Shown piece by piece: positions 54,789 through 64,000 of a stretch of 64,000 nucleotides of DNA. Origin of the DNA: Macrosoma leucophasiata. Its lineage: Eukaryota > Arthropoda > Insecta > Lepidoptera > Hedylidae. Each line of letters opens with the position of its first letter. The first letter of the stretch is position 1. The notes beneath the pieces are model-generated. The model saw nothing but the letters and a program-made list of their open reading frames with translations. It was not told the origin of the DNA and searched no databases. The stretch covers positions 3,720,001 to 3,784,000 of the forward strand of contig JAWQUS010000002.1 of assembly GCA_036365455.1 (NCBI GenBank). The letters are read 5' to 3'. Made by a program: the position numbers and the translations under genes.

Positions 54789-55384
54789 CACGTTAAACGC
54801 CGATAGAAAAAACTAAAAATCGTAAAAATACTTTTGGTCGTAATTTGTTTATTATGTTACGATACGTATAGAAAGTTTTATTCAATTCTGTACATGGATT
54901 ACATAGTTACAGTCAAATACATAGCGGAGGTCACCGGTGCACCCCATGGCGCACAAATACAGAAAATACATTTTCCGGTAGCAGACGCCGCGCCGGCCAC
55001 ATCCGCCAGCCACCCGCTACACCAGTAGTGCGCTCGCGCTTACGGTAATAGAACGTAAGCGCGAGCGTTAAAAAATAAAGACTGCAAATTTTCGTTTAAA
55101 TAATAAAGACCAATCGAATTATATATCCTGAATTTTTATTTTGGTTACTTTTTTCGCTTTATTTCAGTTTTATCAATTCCTTACAAGTCATGTTTGTCCC
55201 ACTGCGCAGTATAGTTCTACAGCGCCGTGCCGGTCACGGAGTACGAATAAAGTAACAGTCAGTGTGGCCGGCGGCGAGAAAAAGTAGTTTAAATATGACT
55301 ATACGCTGAGGTCACCGGTGACCACCATGGCGCTATGGTAGAGGAAGGGTGAGGTCACCGGTGACCCCCATGGCGTTTCATGTG
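54789..55384. mobile_element. piggyBac-like TTAA element, non-autonomous
   Basis: TTAA stands at both sides (54785-54788, 55385-55388). Ends CACGTTAAACGCC and GGCGTTTCATGTG are inverted with two mismatches. Inside are three GGTCACCGGTG...CATGGCG motifs and a GC hairpin. No transposase. Confidence 0.65.
55031..55068. repeat. 14-bp GC hairpin
   Basis: CGCTCGCGCTTACG and CGTAAGCGCGAGCG around about 9 nt. Confidence 0.75.
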
Positions 55385-55389
55385 TTAAT

Positions 55390-56340
55390 GGAACTTTCAC
55401 TGGCAGATAGCTCATGTAATAATGAGTAACTTTATTTATTAATACTTTTATTTATGAATTATGTTATACTAGCTGTGCCCTCGACTTCGTTCGTGTAGAT
55501 ACCGAACAATAGTTTTGTAAAAAACAAAGCGGACTAAGTCGCGAGTATTTTATTGAAATTTTCACAGTAGTACATGTGAGTGAAATATTTTTGAAGAAAA
55601 CGAAAAGATAGAGAGATAGAAGAGTTGAACGCTCTAAAGTTCGAGGGTTCAACTCTTGGTTTAATATTACATAACAGTAAGTACACGTCCCAAGACTAAT
55701 TGACATAGGTTCTGGGTACATTATCAAAATTCAAAGAAACTGTTAAAGAACTGTATATTTTCATAGTTCAATGAACTACCTACTGCTATTGAATAAAAGC
55801 ATTTAATAGTTATATGACTAATGGTGCCACTAATCATACAAACTATTGTATTTATTTGGATAAAAGCCTAAAACCTCACTCAATGCTGCCACAGTCTAAA
55901 GAAAACGAACGTGTGCTGCTTAATGATATAACTCTCCGTATATAAACACGAACAGCTCTGAAAAGGAAATTAAAAAACCAAAGTTAATTTCCAGCAAAAT
56001 AAAGCACCCGGTCACCTCTCAAAACGTCAACAGTTAAAAATGAACTGTGAAGAACACCGCTTAACCACCGATCCGTTGCTAATTACTGTTCGGCAATCAA
56101 TCTTTATAAGGGTTACGTCTGAGTGATAGCGATGCGGAAAGCCTTTGCTGACAGTAACCCGAACTACGCTCCGACGCCCTACGGGTACCGTGCCGCGTTC
56201 ACGTCCCCGCCCCGTCCCTAGTACTCACACCCGCGTGCGCTCGTCGTCATTCCAGTTATCATCAAACGATGAAGATAGTAGAAATAGAGCGAAAGATGGA
56301 TAGCGTTCACTAGGCGCCATCTAGTGGAACACAGACGAAA
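55390..56340. other. No gene recognised
   Basis: Contains a Helitron-like reversed end at 55470 (ACTAGCTGTGCCCTCGACTT) and a GC-rich stretch at 56150-56250. No exon seen. Confidence 0.4.
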
Positions 56341-56344
56341 CCTC

Positions 56345-56530
56345 ACAGTACTTGTCTAGTACGGTAGATGGCGTGTCGATCGAATTACATCGCTCATATG
56401 AAGATTTCTCAAGAGTTGCCATATATACAACTTCCCGACGTCAATCCTTGGGCCGCGGCAATCCTGGTCAGAGGATCTTCCCTTTTGTCGCAGGAACATT
56501 TCCACCCGTTCCTCCACAGATTCATCGCCC
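56345..56530 (-). repeat. Dispersed repeat with open frame, copy 2
   Basis: The minus-strand frame continues upstream to 56787 (143 codons). The part matching 3498-3720 reads VEMFLRQKGRSS, VGKLYIWQLLRNLHMSDV. TE origin likely because dispersed. Confidence 0.45.
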
Positions 56531-56789
56531 CTAATTGCATAAAATATCTTAAATGTTTGTTTGGTTATCCAAACATTGTTGAGATTGAACAAGAGATTAT
56601 CGTAGAGGTTGGTAAAACACGTCTGGATTTGGTAAGGGGCGGACAGCGGATCTGAACATGTGTAGAGGAGTCCGGCGGACATAATAAATATTAATCTAGT
56701 ACAATGCGGCCCGCTCGCGTGCATTTTGTTGGCGGATTCATCGGCGAGTCTTTTGTTACTAAGTGAAAAACACAGATTAAAGTACATTT

Positions 56790-58510
56790 TTTGTATTTCA
56801 GTCCAATTTTTATTATTGGAAAATTACTAGTAGTTATGAAAATATCGCAAGAAATATTTAAGGAAGAACCGCCTTACATTCATCACAGCCTTAAAGTCTC
56901 GTGCTAACAAAATATTGTCATTGTGACCGCACTGTGACACGATAGCTTTAATTACCAATGCTTGCCCGTTATGATTAAAACTGATTTTAATCTGTCCATT
57001 CCCTTGTGATTGCGAGTTTAAAATTTAATTTCATATTTGTTAAACATGACCGGAGCGTTTTCTGTAATTGTATTTTTGAGTTATGAGGGACTGTTTTCAA
57101 TTTAGCAAACAAATCGCTGCTTTGAAAGAATACTGTCGTAACTCAAAATGAGTGAATTTTTCAGTAGAGCACTTTAAAGTTTTTTCAAATGCCATATAGT
57201 TTTATTTTATGCGCAAATGTTGATGAAACTTGAATAAAAACACGAAAAATATATTGTAGTTAATATATATTAAATGTTTTTAAGGAAATAGTACTACTTT
57301 AGTACTAAACATTGAAAATGACTACTAGGTCTGAGACTTATAACAAAATAACACAGACAAACCTATGAAGATTATGGGCTCATTACAAAAAATTCTAGGA
57401 AAAAATTACGTTATTTTTAATAACAGTGGTGTATTTGGAAATAATACAAAATATTAATTATGTTTTTCTCAGTGATACTGATACATTTTGAGTTGTGACA
57501 TCTTAGCATTATTTATTTTAAATCAATAGTGTAACAGTACCAATTCGGTCTTTCCTTTACGAAAAAACTTAAAGTAGATAACATGTTCCATGGAAAATAA
57601 AGTATTAACTGGTTTTACAACAAGTAATAAACATACTAAAATTAGAAAAAATATAGAAAAATGAGAAAGTTTAACATCTTTAAAAATAGCTACTGCTTAT
57701 TTAGTACTTGTGGTATCATAGAATATTATTAATTCTGGAAACCAAACAGAAAAGTAAAAAAAAAACTCAAAATTGAACAACGTAGCTTTTATCACCTTTC
57801 AAATTAGAAGAATTTTATTTCTAAACACAAAACACAGTTCATTTAAGTCTCTATTTTGTACAGTCTTTTAAAAAGCTATCTAAATATTTGACTATAATAC
57901 TTTGAGATATTTTTATTAATTTATTAATAATTAATTCGCAAGTTTTACATTACTAATATGCAAAATAATAATTTCTTTTTGTCATACGGCTATTGTGGGC
58001 CTATGTAAGTAAACGTTAATATCAATTATAAATATCTTTCGAGAACATAACGATAACCGACCCCCTGTAAAAACCCTTAAGATTCTCATAGGATAATGAG
58101 TAACATTTTAGAATTGTATTCTTTTGTAGTAAACCTAACAATCCTCGTTTCTTCTTTTCACACACTTCCCTCTAATTTTTGTATGCTTGTTTCTAAACTA
58201 CAATATTATTTTGTATGTGCCTTGTTGTTAACAATAACTTTATTAAAATGTTCCTCTTTGTATGATGTTTTGTAGTAGAAGGCAGCATTATGAGAGTCGT
58301 CTGGATCAACTTAAAATATATATTTATCAGTAAGCTATACTGTAGGCACTGTAGTTCTCATAAAGCCGGTAGATACGATTTAGTGGAATAGACGAGTAAC
58401 TTTCCTGAGTTACTTGAACACAGCCCGAGAGCGTCTGTTTAGATGACGTCAATATATTATATTTAAAATATTAGGTTAAATCCGCATGTGATAATCCTGT
58501 TTTCACAACT
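56790..58510. other. No gene recognised
   Basis: Long AT-rich stretch, no frame above about 60 codons and no repeat recognised. Confidence 0.45.
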
Positions 58511-58514
58511 TTAT

Positions 58515-58672
58515 TTAATGTGATGGAAGTGGCAAACAAGCATGCAGTTCACATTAATGTTACGTGATGACTGCAGCCTATAAACACTTACACAAAGACC
58601 AAGGTCAAAATGCAGATGCGTTACTTCTCCTGAGGCCTAAGGTGTCATGACTCTATGCCGAAAATTACTAAT
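58515..58672 (-). repeat. R1, head-less
   Basis: GTGATGGAAGTGGCAAACAA to CTCTATGCCGAAAATTACTA. Confidence 0.65.
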
Positions 58673-58884
58673 AGCACAATTTAATCCGCTACCGCACGAC
58701 TATATGACGTCTTAGGACTCGTAGAGAATTGTGGCTTCTCCAGTTAGACTGGGATTAAGTACCGCCATAGCGCATTGTCCGTTTATGGCAAATTTATTTA
58801 TCGGAATTACCGCTTCTTTCGCATATTTTTTACCCCGCCCTATAGGAGAGATATAGAGAAAGACTCAAAAGTCTCAATACTCGG

Positions 58885-59810
58885 GCTTGCCGATGCTAGC
58901 GAGCAAACGCTGTGTGATAGACTTACCACGTGAAAAATGGTGACGCACCATTCGTTTTTTCTTTAATATGCTCCAAGTCTCGTGTAGCATCTCCGAAACC
59001 GAAAGTCACGCTAGCTCGACTTGAATTGAATGCTTTGATTCTACTCACCAAGTTTCTCCACACTGTGTGTGACAAGCAAGACACCATTTTAAAAGAATCT
59101 GTTTTTCTGACTCTGAAGTCGCCTTTTTTCTAACTCTTAGGGCCTTTCAGCAACATTCTTTTGATCTCGCTTCGTGGCATAAATTATAAAAAAGTACTGA
59201 GATTTTTTCGGAAACTAGCGCAAAATAACACAATTACCACTGATGATCTTAACACTGCTGAATTAATAATAATTAGGGCCTTTCAGCAACATTATTTTAA
59301 TGAGAATATTAAAAATATAAAAATTACAAAAATGGCTCAACTGCTTTACGAAAATTACATCCTTTCATGACTAATGACAGTATCTTACGTGTTGCTAGCC
59401 AATTTGGAAATTGCTCGCTAGATTATGCACTGATACGGTTATATGACAGATTTGTTAACTGATTATCATCACCGCGATTATTGTCACGCTGGACCGCAAC
59501 TTTTAATTTCTATAATTAGGCAAAAATACTGGATCTTAACTGATTGTTGCTAGGTCCGCAAACGTAGGTATTCACAAATATATCCACTGCTATCGATTAA
59601 ATCCTAGGCCTACATTTCCACTAATCGGAGAACTACCCAGATGTCGCTTTAGAGGAATGTAAAGCCCTTACTCACATAGGTGTTGATTATGCTGGCACTC
59701 TTTACATGCACAGCCAAAAGGCATATATAAGTCTTTTTATTTTTCTGGTAATTAAGGCAGTCCACATAGAATTGGCATCAAACTTGAGTTCCGCAAATAA
59801 ATGGGTTTAA
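58885..59810 (+). pseudogene. BEL/Pao LTR retrotransposon pol remnant
   Basis: Degenerate pol in several frames. 58885-59133: RNase H-like/A17-associated region with GLADAS, ICSKSRVASPKPKVTLARLE. 59161-59370: linker with LRFFRKLAQ, LNTAELIIIRAFQQHYF. 59640-59810: integrase start with HIGVDYAGTLY, KAYISLF, IKAVHIELAS. These signatures and their order are characteristic of BEL/Pao. Stops and large deletions lie between the parts. No LTRs found nearby. Confidence 0.7.
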
Positions 59811-59824
59811 GTGATTCATTTACA

Positions 59825-60060
59825 GACGTGAATATCTAGAATACCTACTCATTACTGCTAAGTACCTAAATACCGTAGTAATAAAATCTAGAAACCTAGA
59901 ATATAACTACCTAGAATCTAGATACCTAGAATGTAGCTAACTAGTAACTAGCTACCTAGATTACTTACTTATAAAGAGGTACCTAGTATTCTTTATACCT
60001 ATCAAAGGTATAAAGAATACCTACTAAAATATTAGGTTCTGTAAGATTCGTTACTAATAA
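59825..60060 (+). repeat. TACCTAGAAT-rich low-complexity stretch with hairpin
   Basis: Imperfect repeats of CTAGAAT/ACCTA. A 15-bp hairpin GTATTCTTTATACCT/AGGTATAAAGAATAC at 59986-60020. Confidence 0.6.
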
Positions 60061-60069
60061 TTAGGTAGG

Positions 60070-60730
60070 TATCTGATATTTAAAAAAAATAAATGCGTTT
60101 TCGAGTTGCTTTTTATTTGTAATACTGTCTCAAGTGGTCGTTATATGACAGATTGTTTAGATAAAGTCTTATTACGAAAAATACTATAACAATCACGAAA
60201 TATATTGTCTAGAAAAACGTTTTAATTTTAATTGTTCAAATACTATGGGCCCTATTTTTTTTATTATAAACAGTTATATCTGTTTTTAGTACATTTAAGT
60301 CATACTTACTTTTTGTATAAAAACGTAGTAATCCCAAATGATACGTTATTTATGAGAAGTGTCTTAATGTAGATGTAGATTTTTAACAAAAATACACATC
60401 TCGAAATAAAGAAGTGTTCTAGATAAATGCAAACTCAAAATCTGTATTATTTTGTAATATGACCCTAGAAAACCAACCGAGTGTTCACTTCGAAAGACAA
60501 GTTGCAACTTGCGATACAACGCTATCTATAAAAATTGGCGGCCAAAATTGCCAGTAGAATACAGTTTCTCGGTGGCACAACGGCCGTAAATATTGTTATA
60601 GAAATACGATCTTTAATGAGTATAAAACAGATTATTTTACGTTGAATGGTGTTAAAATCTCAATTTTGTAGTATTTCGTAATAATACGCTATTCTTCCAA
60701 AGAAGCGAAATATTAGATTAATATTTTTGT
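60070..60730. other. No gene recognised
   Basis: AT-rich, no repeat or exon identified. Confidence 0.4.
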
Positions 60731-60736
60731 AAACAA

Positions 60737-60905
60737 CTAGCTGACCCGGCAAACTTCGTATTGCCTCAGAATAAAATAATGTATCAAAGGCTTGATATAC
60801 GGACTATTTGTATGGAAAAATTAAATTGTGTTTTTTTTTCAATTTTTTCATATTTTCTTACGTTTTAAACCTTTCCTGGACTTCCAAAAATCATTCAAAA
60901 CCAAA
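60737..60905 (-). repeat. Helitron-like 3' region, reversed
   Basis: ACTAGCTGACCCGGCAAACT to CTGGACTTCCAAAAATCATT; followed at 60912-60940 by an R1 head scrap (CTGGAGCTCTACCACCA). Confidence 0.5.
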
Positions 60906-61351
60906 ATTAGCTCACTCACTGGAGCTCTACCACCAATAAAATTATGTTCTCAATGGATATCGAGTAACCAAAAAATACTCGCACTACAAAATAAAACATT
61001 CTGTAGGAGTTTTAGGGGTTATGTATGTATGTGAGGCTAAACACTACACTTTTTCTTAATTAATTCTGCATCTTTTCGTTGCCTTTTGTCCTACCCAATG
61101 GTTGACTGGGATATAATGGCTAGAGACATTAAGTACACCTTTTGTATTTTTTATAATATGTGCAATAAAATATAAGTAAATAAATAGAATGAATTAGTGA
61201 AGCACAAAAAAGCAGTCATTCTTACTGCATGCTGGTGAATAATTTTCCTTTTTCTTTCATTAGGTTTTCTTTCAAACTCACGGATCTTTTAAATTTAAAC
61301 ATTGTAAATTCGGACTTTAATACCACAAAATGTCTTCCCTAATGACATATA

Positions 61352-61457
61352 ATACTGTTAGGTTAGGATCCCACTGCAAAATCATTTCGTTCATCCAGAT
61401 ATGCTGCAAACTAATTTTATACTTCACGCCAAGTCCCTTACGGGGTAGGCAGAGTAA
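61352..61457. repeat. M5 MITE half plus L2R LINE tail
   Basis: GTTAGGTTAGGATCCCACTG to ATATGCTGCAAACTAA, then minus-strand LINE tail ACTTCACGCCAAGTCCCTTA. Confidence 0.5.
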
Positions 61458-61658
61458 GTTATTTTTTTTACATTTTAGAAGACGCTCGTATTTTTTTAAC
61501 TGAGCATATGCGTAACACACATCTTGGAAAAGAAATAATTCTAGAATTTTCATGATTATTATTTTTAAATCCATAGAAAATTTCTCACACCATTTTTTAA
61601 TACTTACAGTTGCCATCCCTATTTTAATTTAAAAAAATAGGTCCATAGAAATTTTCGC

Positions 61659-62009
61659 CTTCATTCATAAACGTACATTTGATACGGTTTAACTATAGAA
61701 TGCTTTGTCTTTGTCAGTTGCATTGTCAAATGTGCTGGATAGAAAAAGACAAAGGAAAGATTGACGACCCGGTTAATCCAGCGGTGTGAGATGACCGTAT
61801 GATTCGGAGGGTTGCGGGTTCGATCCCCGCACCGGGACAAATGTTTGTATGGCCTAAAGATATTTGTTTCGGGTCGGGTGTTTGTGTATGTGCTGTATGT
61901 GTACAACGACACCCACGACACAGGTTTATACCTACTGTGGAGCTGTGAGTGTAAGAGTATTTAAAAAAAAAAAAAAAAAAGATTAGCAACACTTTAGCTA
62001 AAATACGTA
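61659..62009. mobile_element. M4 piggyBac-like MITE carrying an S2 SINE
   Basis: Outer parts match 37754-37899 (TAGAATGCTTTGTCTTTGTC, AGCAACACTTTAGC). The SINE lies in between. Confidence 0.7.
61763..61980 (+). mobile_element. S2 SINE, full length with target duplication
   Basis: Head GACGACCCGGTTAATCCAGC, box B GGGTTCGATCCCC, 18-A tail. AAAGATT flanks both sides (61756-61762, 61978-61984). The empty site is seen at 37.86 kb. Confidence 0.82.
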
Positions 62010-62014
62010 ATATT

Positions 62015-62880
62015 CTCTGACAGTCAACCATGGGGTCATGAGAAAGCTTTGTGTAGGGTGCGGAAATGGATGTTTATGGAATGAAATGAAAAAAAAATGG
62101 GTTAATCTTTTACGAAAGTTTATTTAACTAAACAATTCATTAACAATGAACCAACAATAAATTACGACAACCATATATGAACCGTTTTAGCCATGTTAAC
62201 CGTAATTGCATGGCATAAAACGGTCCATTGGCTTATGTTGCTTTATGTCAGTTTCAAATAGTAACAAGCAATGCTAATTGTTATGGGGTGAGTTGTGCTG
62301 AATGCTCGTTCGATATACCGCATTTCTAGACACTATATGAGAGAATGTTTACTGATATTCAGATCACGATCATTGTATCAGTCTCCTGGAGCTGTACTAT
62401 GAATTCTTAATGATAATGCCTTTGTAACCTTGGATTGCTTTGTCAGTGTGTATTCTGGTAAAAACTGGTTCTTTAATTTAACTGGTTTTACTCCGCTGAA
62501 TTCCGTTACTAGTCTTCAATAAGAGCCCGCTGTAAATTTTAGCTTATCCTCTTATCTTTTCTTGTATTCTCCTGCTTCTTTTACTATTTTTACTGGATAC
62601 TAATCTGTTATTTTAACCTTGCATACTTTGACATCTATGATATCGATTGCGATTTTATTCTCATCATTTATTTTATGAGCCTCCTCTTTTCAATTTCATG
62701 ACATAAAAATCTAATTAGCAGATTAGCTAAAAACTGATTAGAATTTTATCGTTAAGCTTATTTAAAATGAAGGATTACTCACATTCTATTGATAAGAATG
62801 ATAAAAAGGATAAGATACTGAAATCAATTTAATGATTTTAAAAATGTTACATACTCTTAAATGTGAACTTTATGCAGTTG
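62015..62880. other. Upstream region of gene C, no other gene recognised
   Basis: AT-rich; no repeat family recognised. Confidence 0.4.
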
Positions 62881-62888
62881 ATATAAAA
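62881..62888 (+). promoter_or_regulatory. Candidate TATA box of gene C
   Basis: ATATAAAA about 95 bp upstream of the gene C start codon, with a plausible start region near 62910. The surroundings are AT-rich, so chance occurrence is possible. Confidence 0.3.
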
Positions 62889-62982
62889 ACCATATTTATT
62901 AATATTCTTGATGCATCGATCAATACATGTCACATGTAGTTTGACACAGTAGTAATTAGTGTAAAAGTGTGTAAACACAAAA

Positions 62983-63266
62983 ATGTTACTCAAATTTATA
63001 TTTTTAAGTGTTTTAAGTGCAACTATTGCTAACAAAATAAGTTATGATGATCATACGTTATACAAATTGCATCCAGATAGTGAAGAACACTTGAAATATT
63101 TAAAGGATTTGTATAAGAATCCCGATGGTTTGAATTTCTGGAAGTATTCTCATAACGTTGGAGATTACGTTAATGTTTTAGTTGAACCAGAGAAGAAGGA
63201 ACTCTTCGAGCATTCATTAACAAAACGTAACATCAACTACAATGTTGTTCTTGAAAATATACAACA
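62983..63266 (+). CDS. Carboxypeptidase zymogen, first exon only (gene C, runs off window)
   Basis: The 94 codons plus 2 nt are the same length and end in the same phase as exon 1 of gene A (284 nt). The start is Met at 62983, followed by a hydrophobic signal peptide to about Ala16. The propeptide carries the same landmarks as A and B: DHTLYKLHP (like NYTLFRGVP), LNFW, VLVEPEKKELFE, ending in ENIQQ. The donor is CAACA|GTAAGT. Without the second exon the catalytic type cannot be told. It lies on the opposite strand from A and B and about 46 kb from gene B. No second exon was found before the window ends. Confidence 0.82.
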
Positions 63267-63960
63267 GTAAGTAACGAATTATTATTTTTTGTTTTGAATA
63301 ATGTTTAGGAGTGGCAATTTAAGGTGAATACTACAGTTGATAGATATCTACATAAATCTTAATGTCTAATTTAGATAAGTCCTTTCCACTCCTGATGAGT
63401 CTCAAAACAAGCCCGAAGATCTTTTGAACCTGCGCTAGAAATAACAGAGTTGTGTCACACATACCTGAAATACTAAAAATTGACAAAAAACTGGACCTAT
63501 AACTAACAAAAACGAATAATTATAACATTACCATTATAGCACACGATATATTATTATAAATTAATAATTGAGCCTGTGGACCATTTTAATGAAACTAAAG
63601 AATGTTTTCGTCGTTTCCCAAATTTTTCAGTGAAAAGATCTTCAACAGATCGATCCAATAGTTTCTGAGAGCGCTAGATGCTGTACATGCGAATGTTGCC
63701 AACTACTAAGATTTCACGTTATTATAAAATTTTGTGGCAGACCCTATTTTAATAATAACCCAACCGTCCCTTTGTGTTCCTAAGGGTGTGATTAGAATTT
63801 ATTAATTGCATTATTAATTCACAATATTACTATTCTGATGTCACTTTTCCCAAGAATCATAGATTAGAAAAAGTATGGATTCAATAGGTATCATCTGGTG
63901 GAAAAAAAATAAAAAAAAGAAACAGACAAATTGAAAAAAAAATTGATTGCTTTCGAAATT
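63267..63960 (+). other. Intron 1 of gene C
   Basis: From donor GTAAGTAACG to the window end; no acceptor with a second exon (expected start like the FDxQTV of A and B) seen. Confidence 0.6.
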
Positions 63961-64000
63961 AGTCTTCATTTCAGCCGTAAGACGTCTACTGCTGGTCCAA
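63961..64000 (-). repeat. RTE-type tail fragment at window edge
   Basis: CTTCATTTCAGCCGTAAGAC, GTCTACTGCTGGTCCAA; cut by the window. Confidence 0.5.

Overview
The window looks like nuclear DNA from a moth or butterfly (Lepidoptera). The evidence is intron-containing M14 digestive carboxypeptidase genes plus a dense, nested load of insect-type mobile DNA: RTE-like and Jockey-like LINEs, a Penelope-like element, BEL/Pao remnants, Helitron-like elements, several tRNA-headed SINEs, and MITEs. No bacterial or viral operon, CRISPR array or functional RNA gene was recognised. Assignment to Lepidoptera is an inference from gene type and repeat style; I could not search a database.

Genes. Three zinc carboxypeptidase genes carry the real coding content. 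Gene A (minus strand, 1009-6432, 8 exons, predicted 438 aa) keeps every catalytic and zinc-binding residue. Gene B (minus strand, 7729-16520, 7 exons, predicted 443 aa) has intact splice sites and an open frame. It keeps the zinc ligands, but the catalytic glutamate (Glu270 of bovine carboxypeptidase A) is tyrosine and Arg71 is asparagine. Gene C (plus strand, from 62983) shows only its first exon (signal peptide and propeptide) before the window ends. All three start with a secretory signal and an inhibitory propeptide, as expected of secreted gut procarboxypeptidases. A and B are head-to-tail neighbours with matching intron phases, so they are probably tandem duplicates.

Layout. 0-16.5 kb: genes A and B, with introns full of SINEs, MITEs and a Helitron-like element holding three tandem repeats. 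16.5-35 kb: repeat-dominated, including an RTE fragment flanked by 170-bp perfect direct repeats, three copies of a second LINE with clear target duplications, a hAT-like MITE with an 8-bp target duplication, and a tRNA-headed composite between 13-bp repeats. 35-50 kb: a frameshifted Jockey-like LINE, a local tandem duplication with and without a MITE, and a triple nest (Penelope-like GIY-YIG segment inside a short inverted-repeat element inside a TA-target MITE). 50-62.9 kb: AT-rich, mostly unrecognised sequence with a perfect 35-bp palindrome, a piggyBac-like TTAA element and a decayed BEL/Pao element. 63-64 kb: start of gene C.

The carboxypeptidases would work together as secreted zymogens for dietary peptide breakdown, with B as a possible pseudoenzyme (for example an inhibitor decoy or binding protein). 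That role is inference. Exon coordinates were derived by hand from GT/AG sites, reading phase and comparison between paralogues, not from transcripts. Repeat edges are approximate unless a target duplication or terminal repeat is stated.
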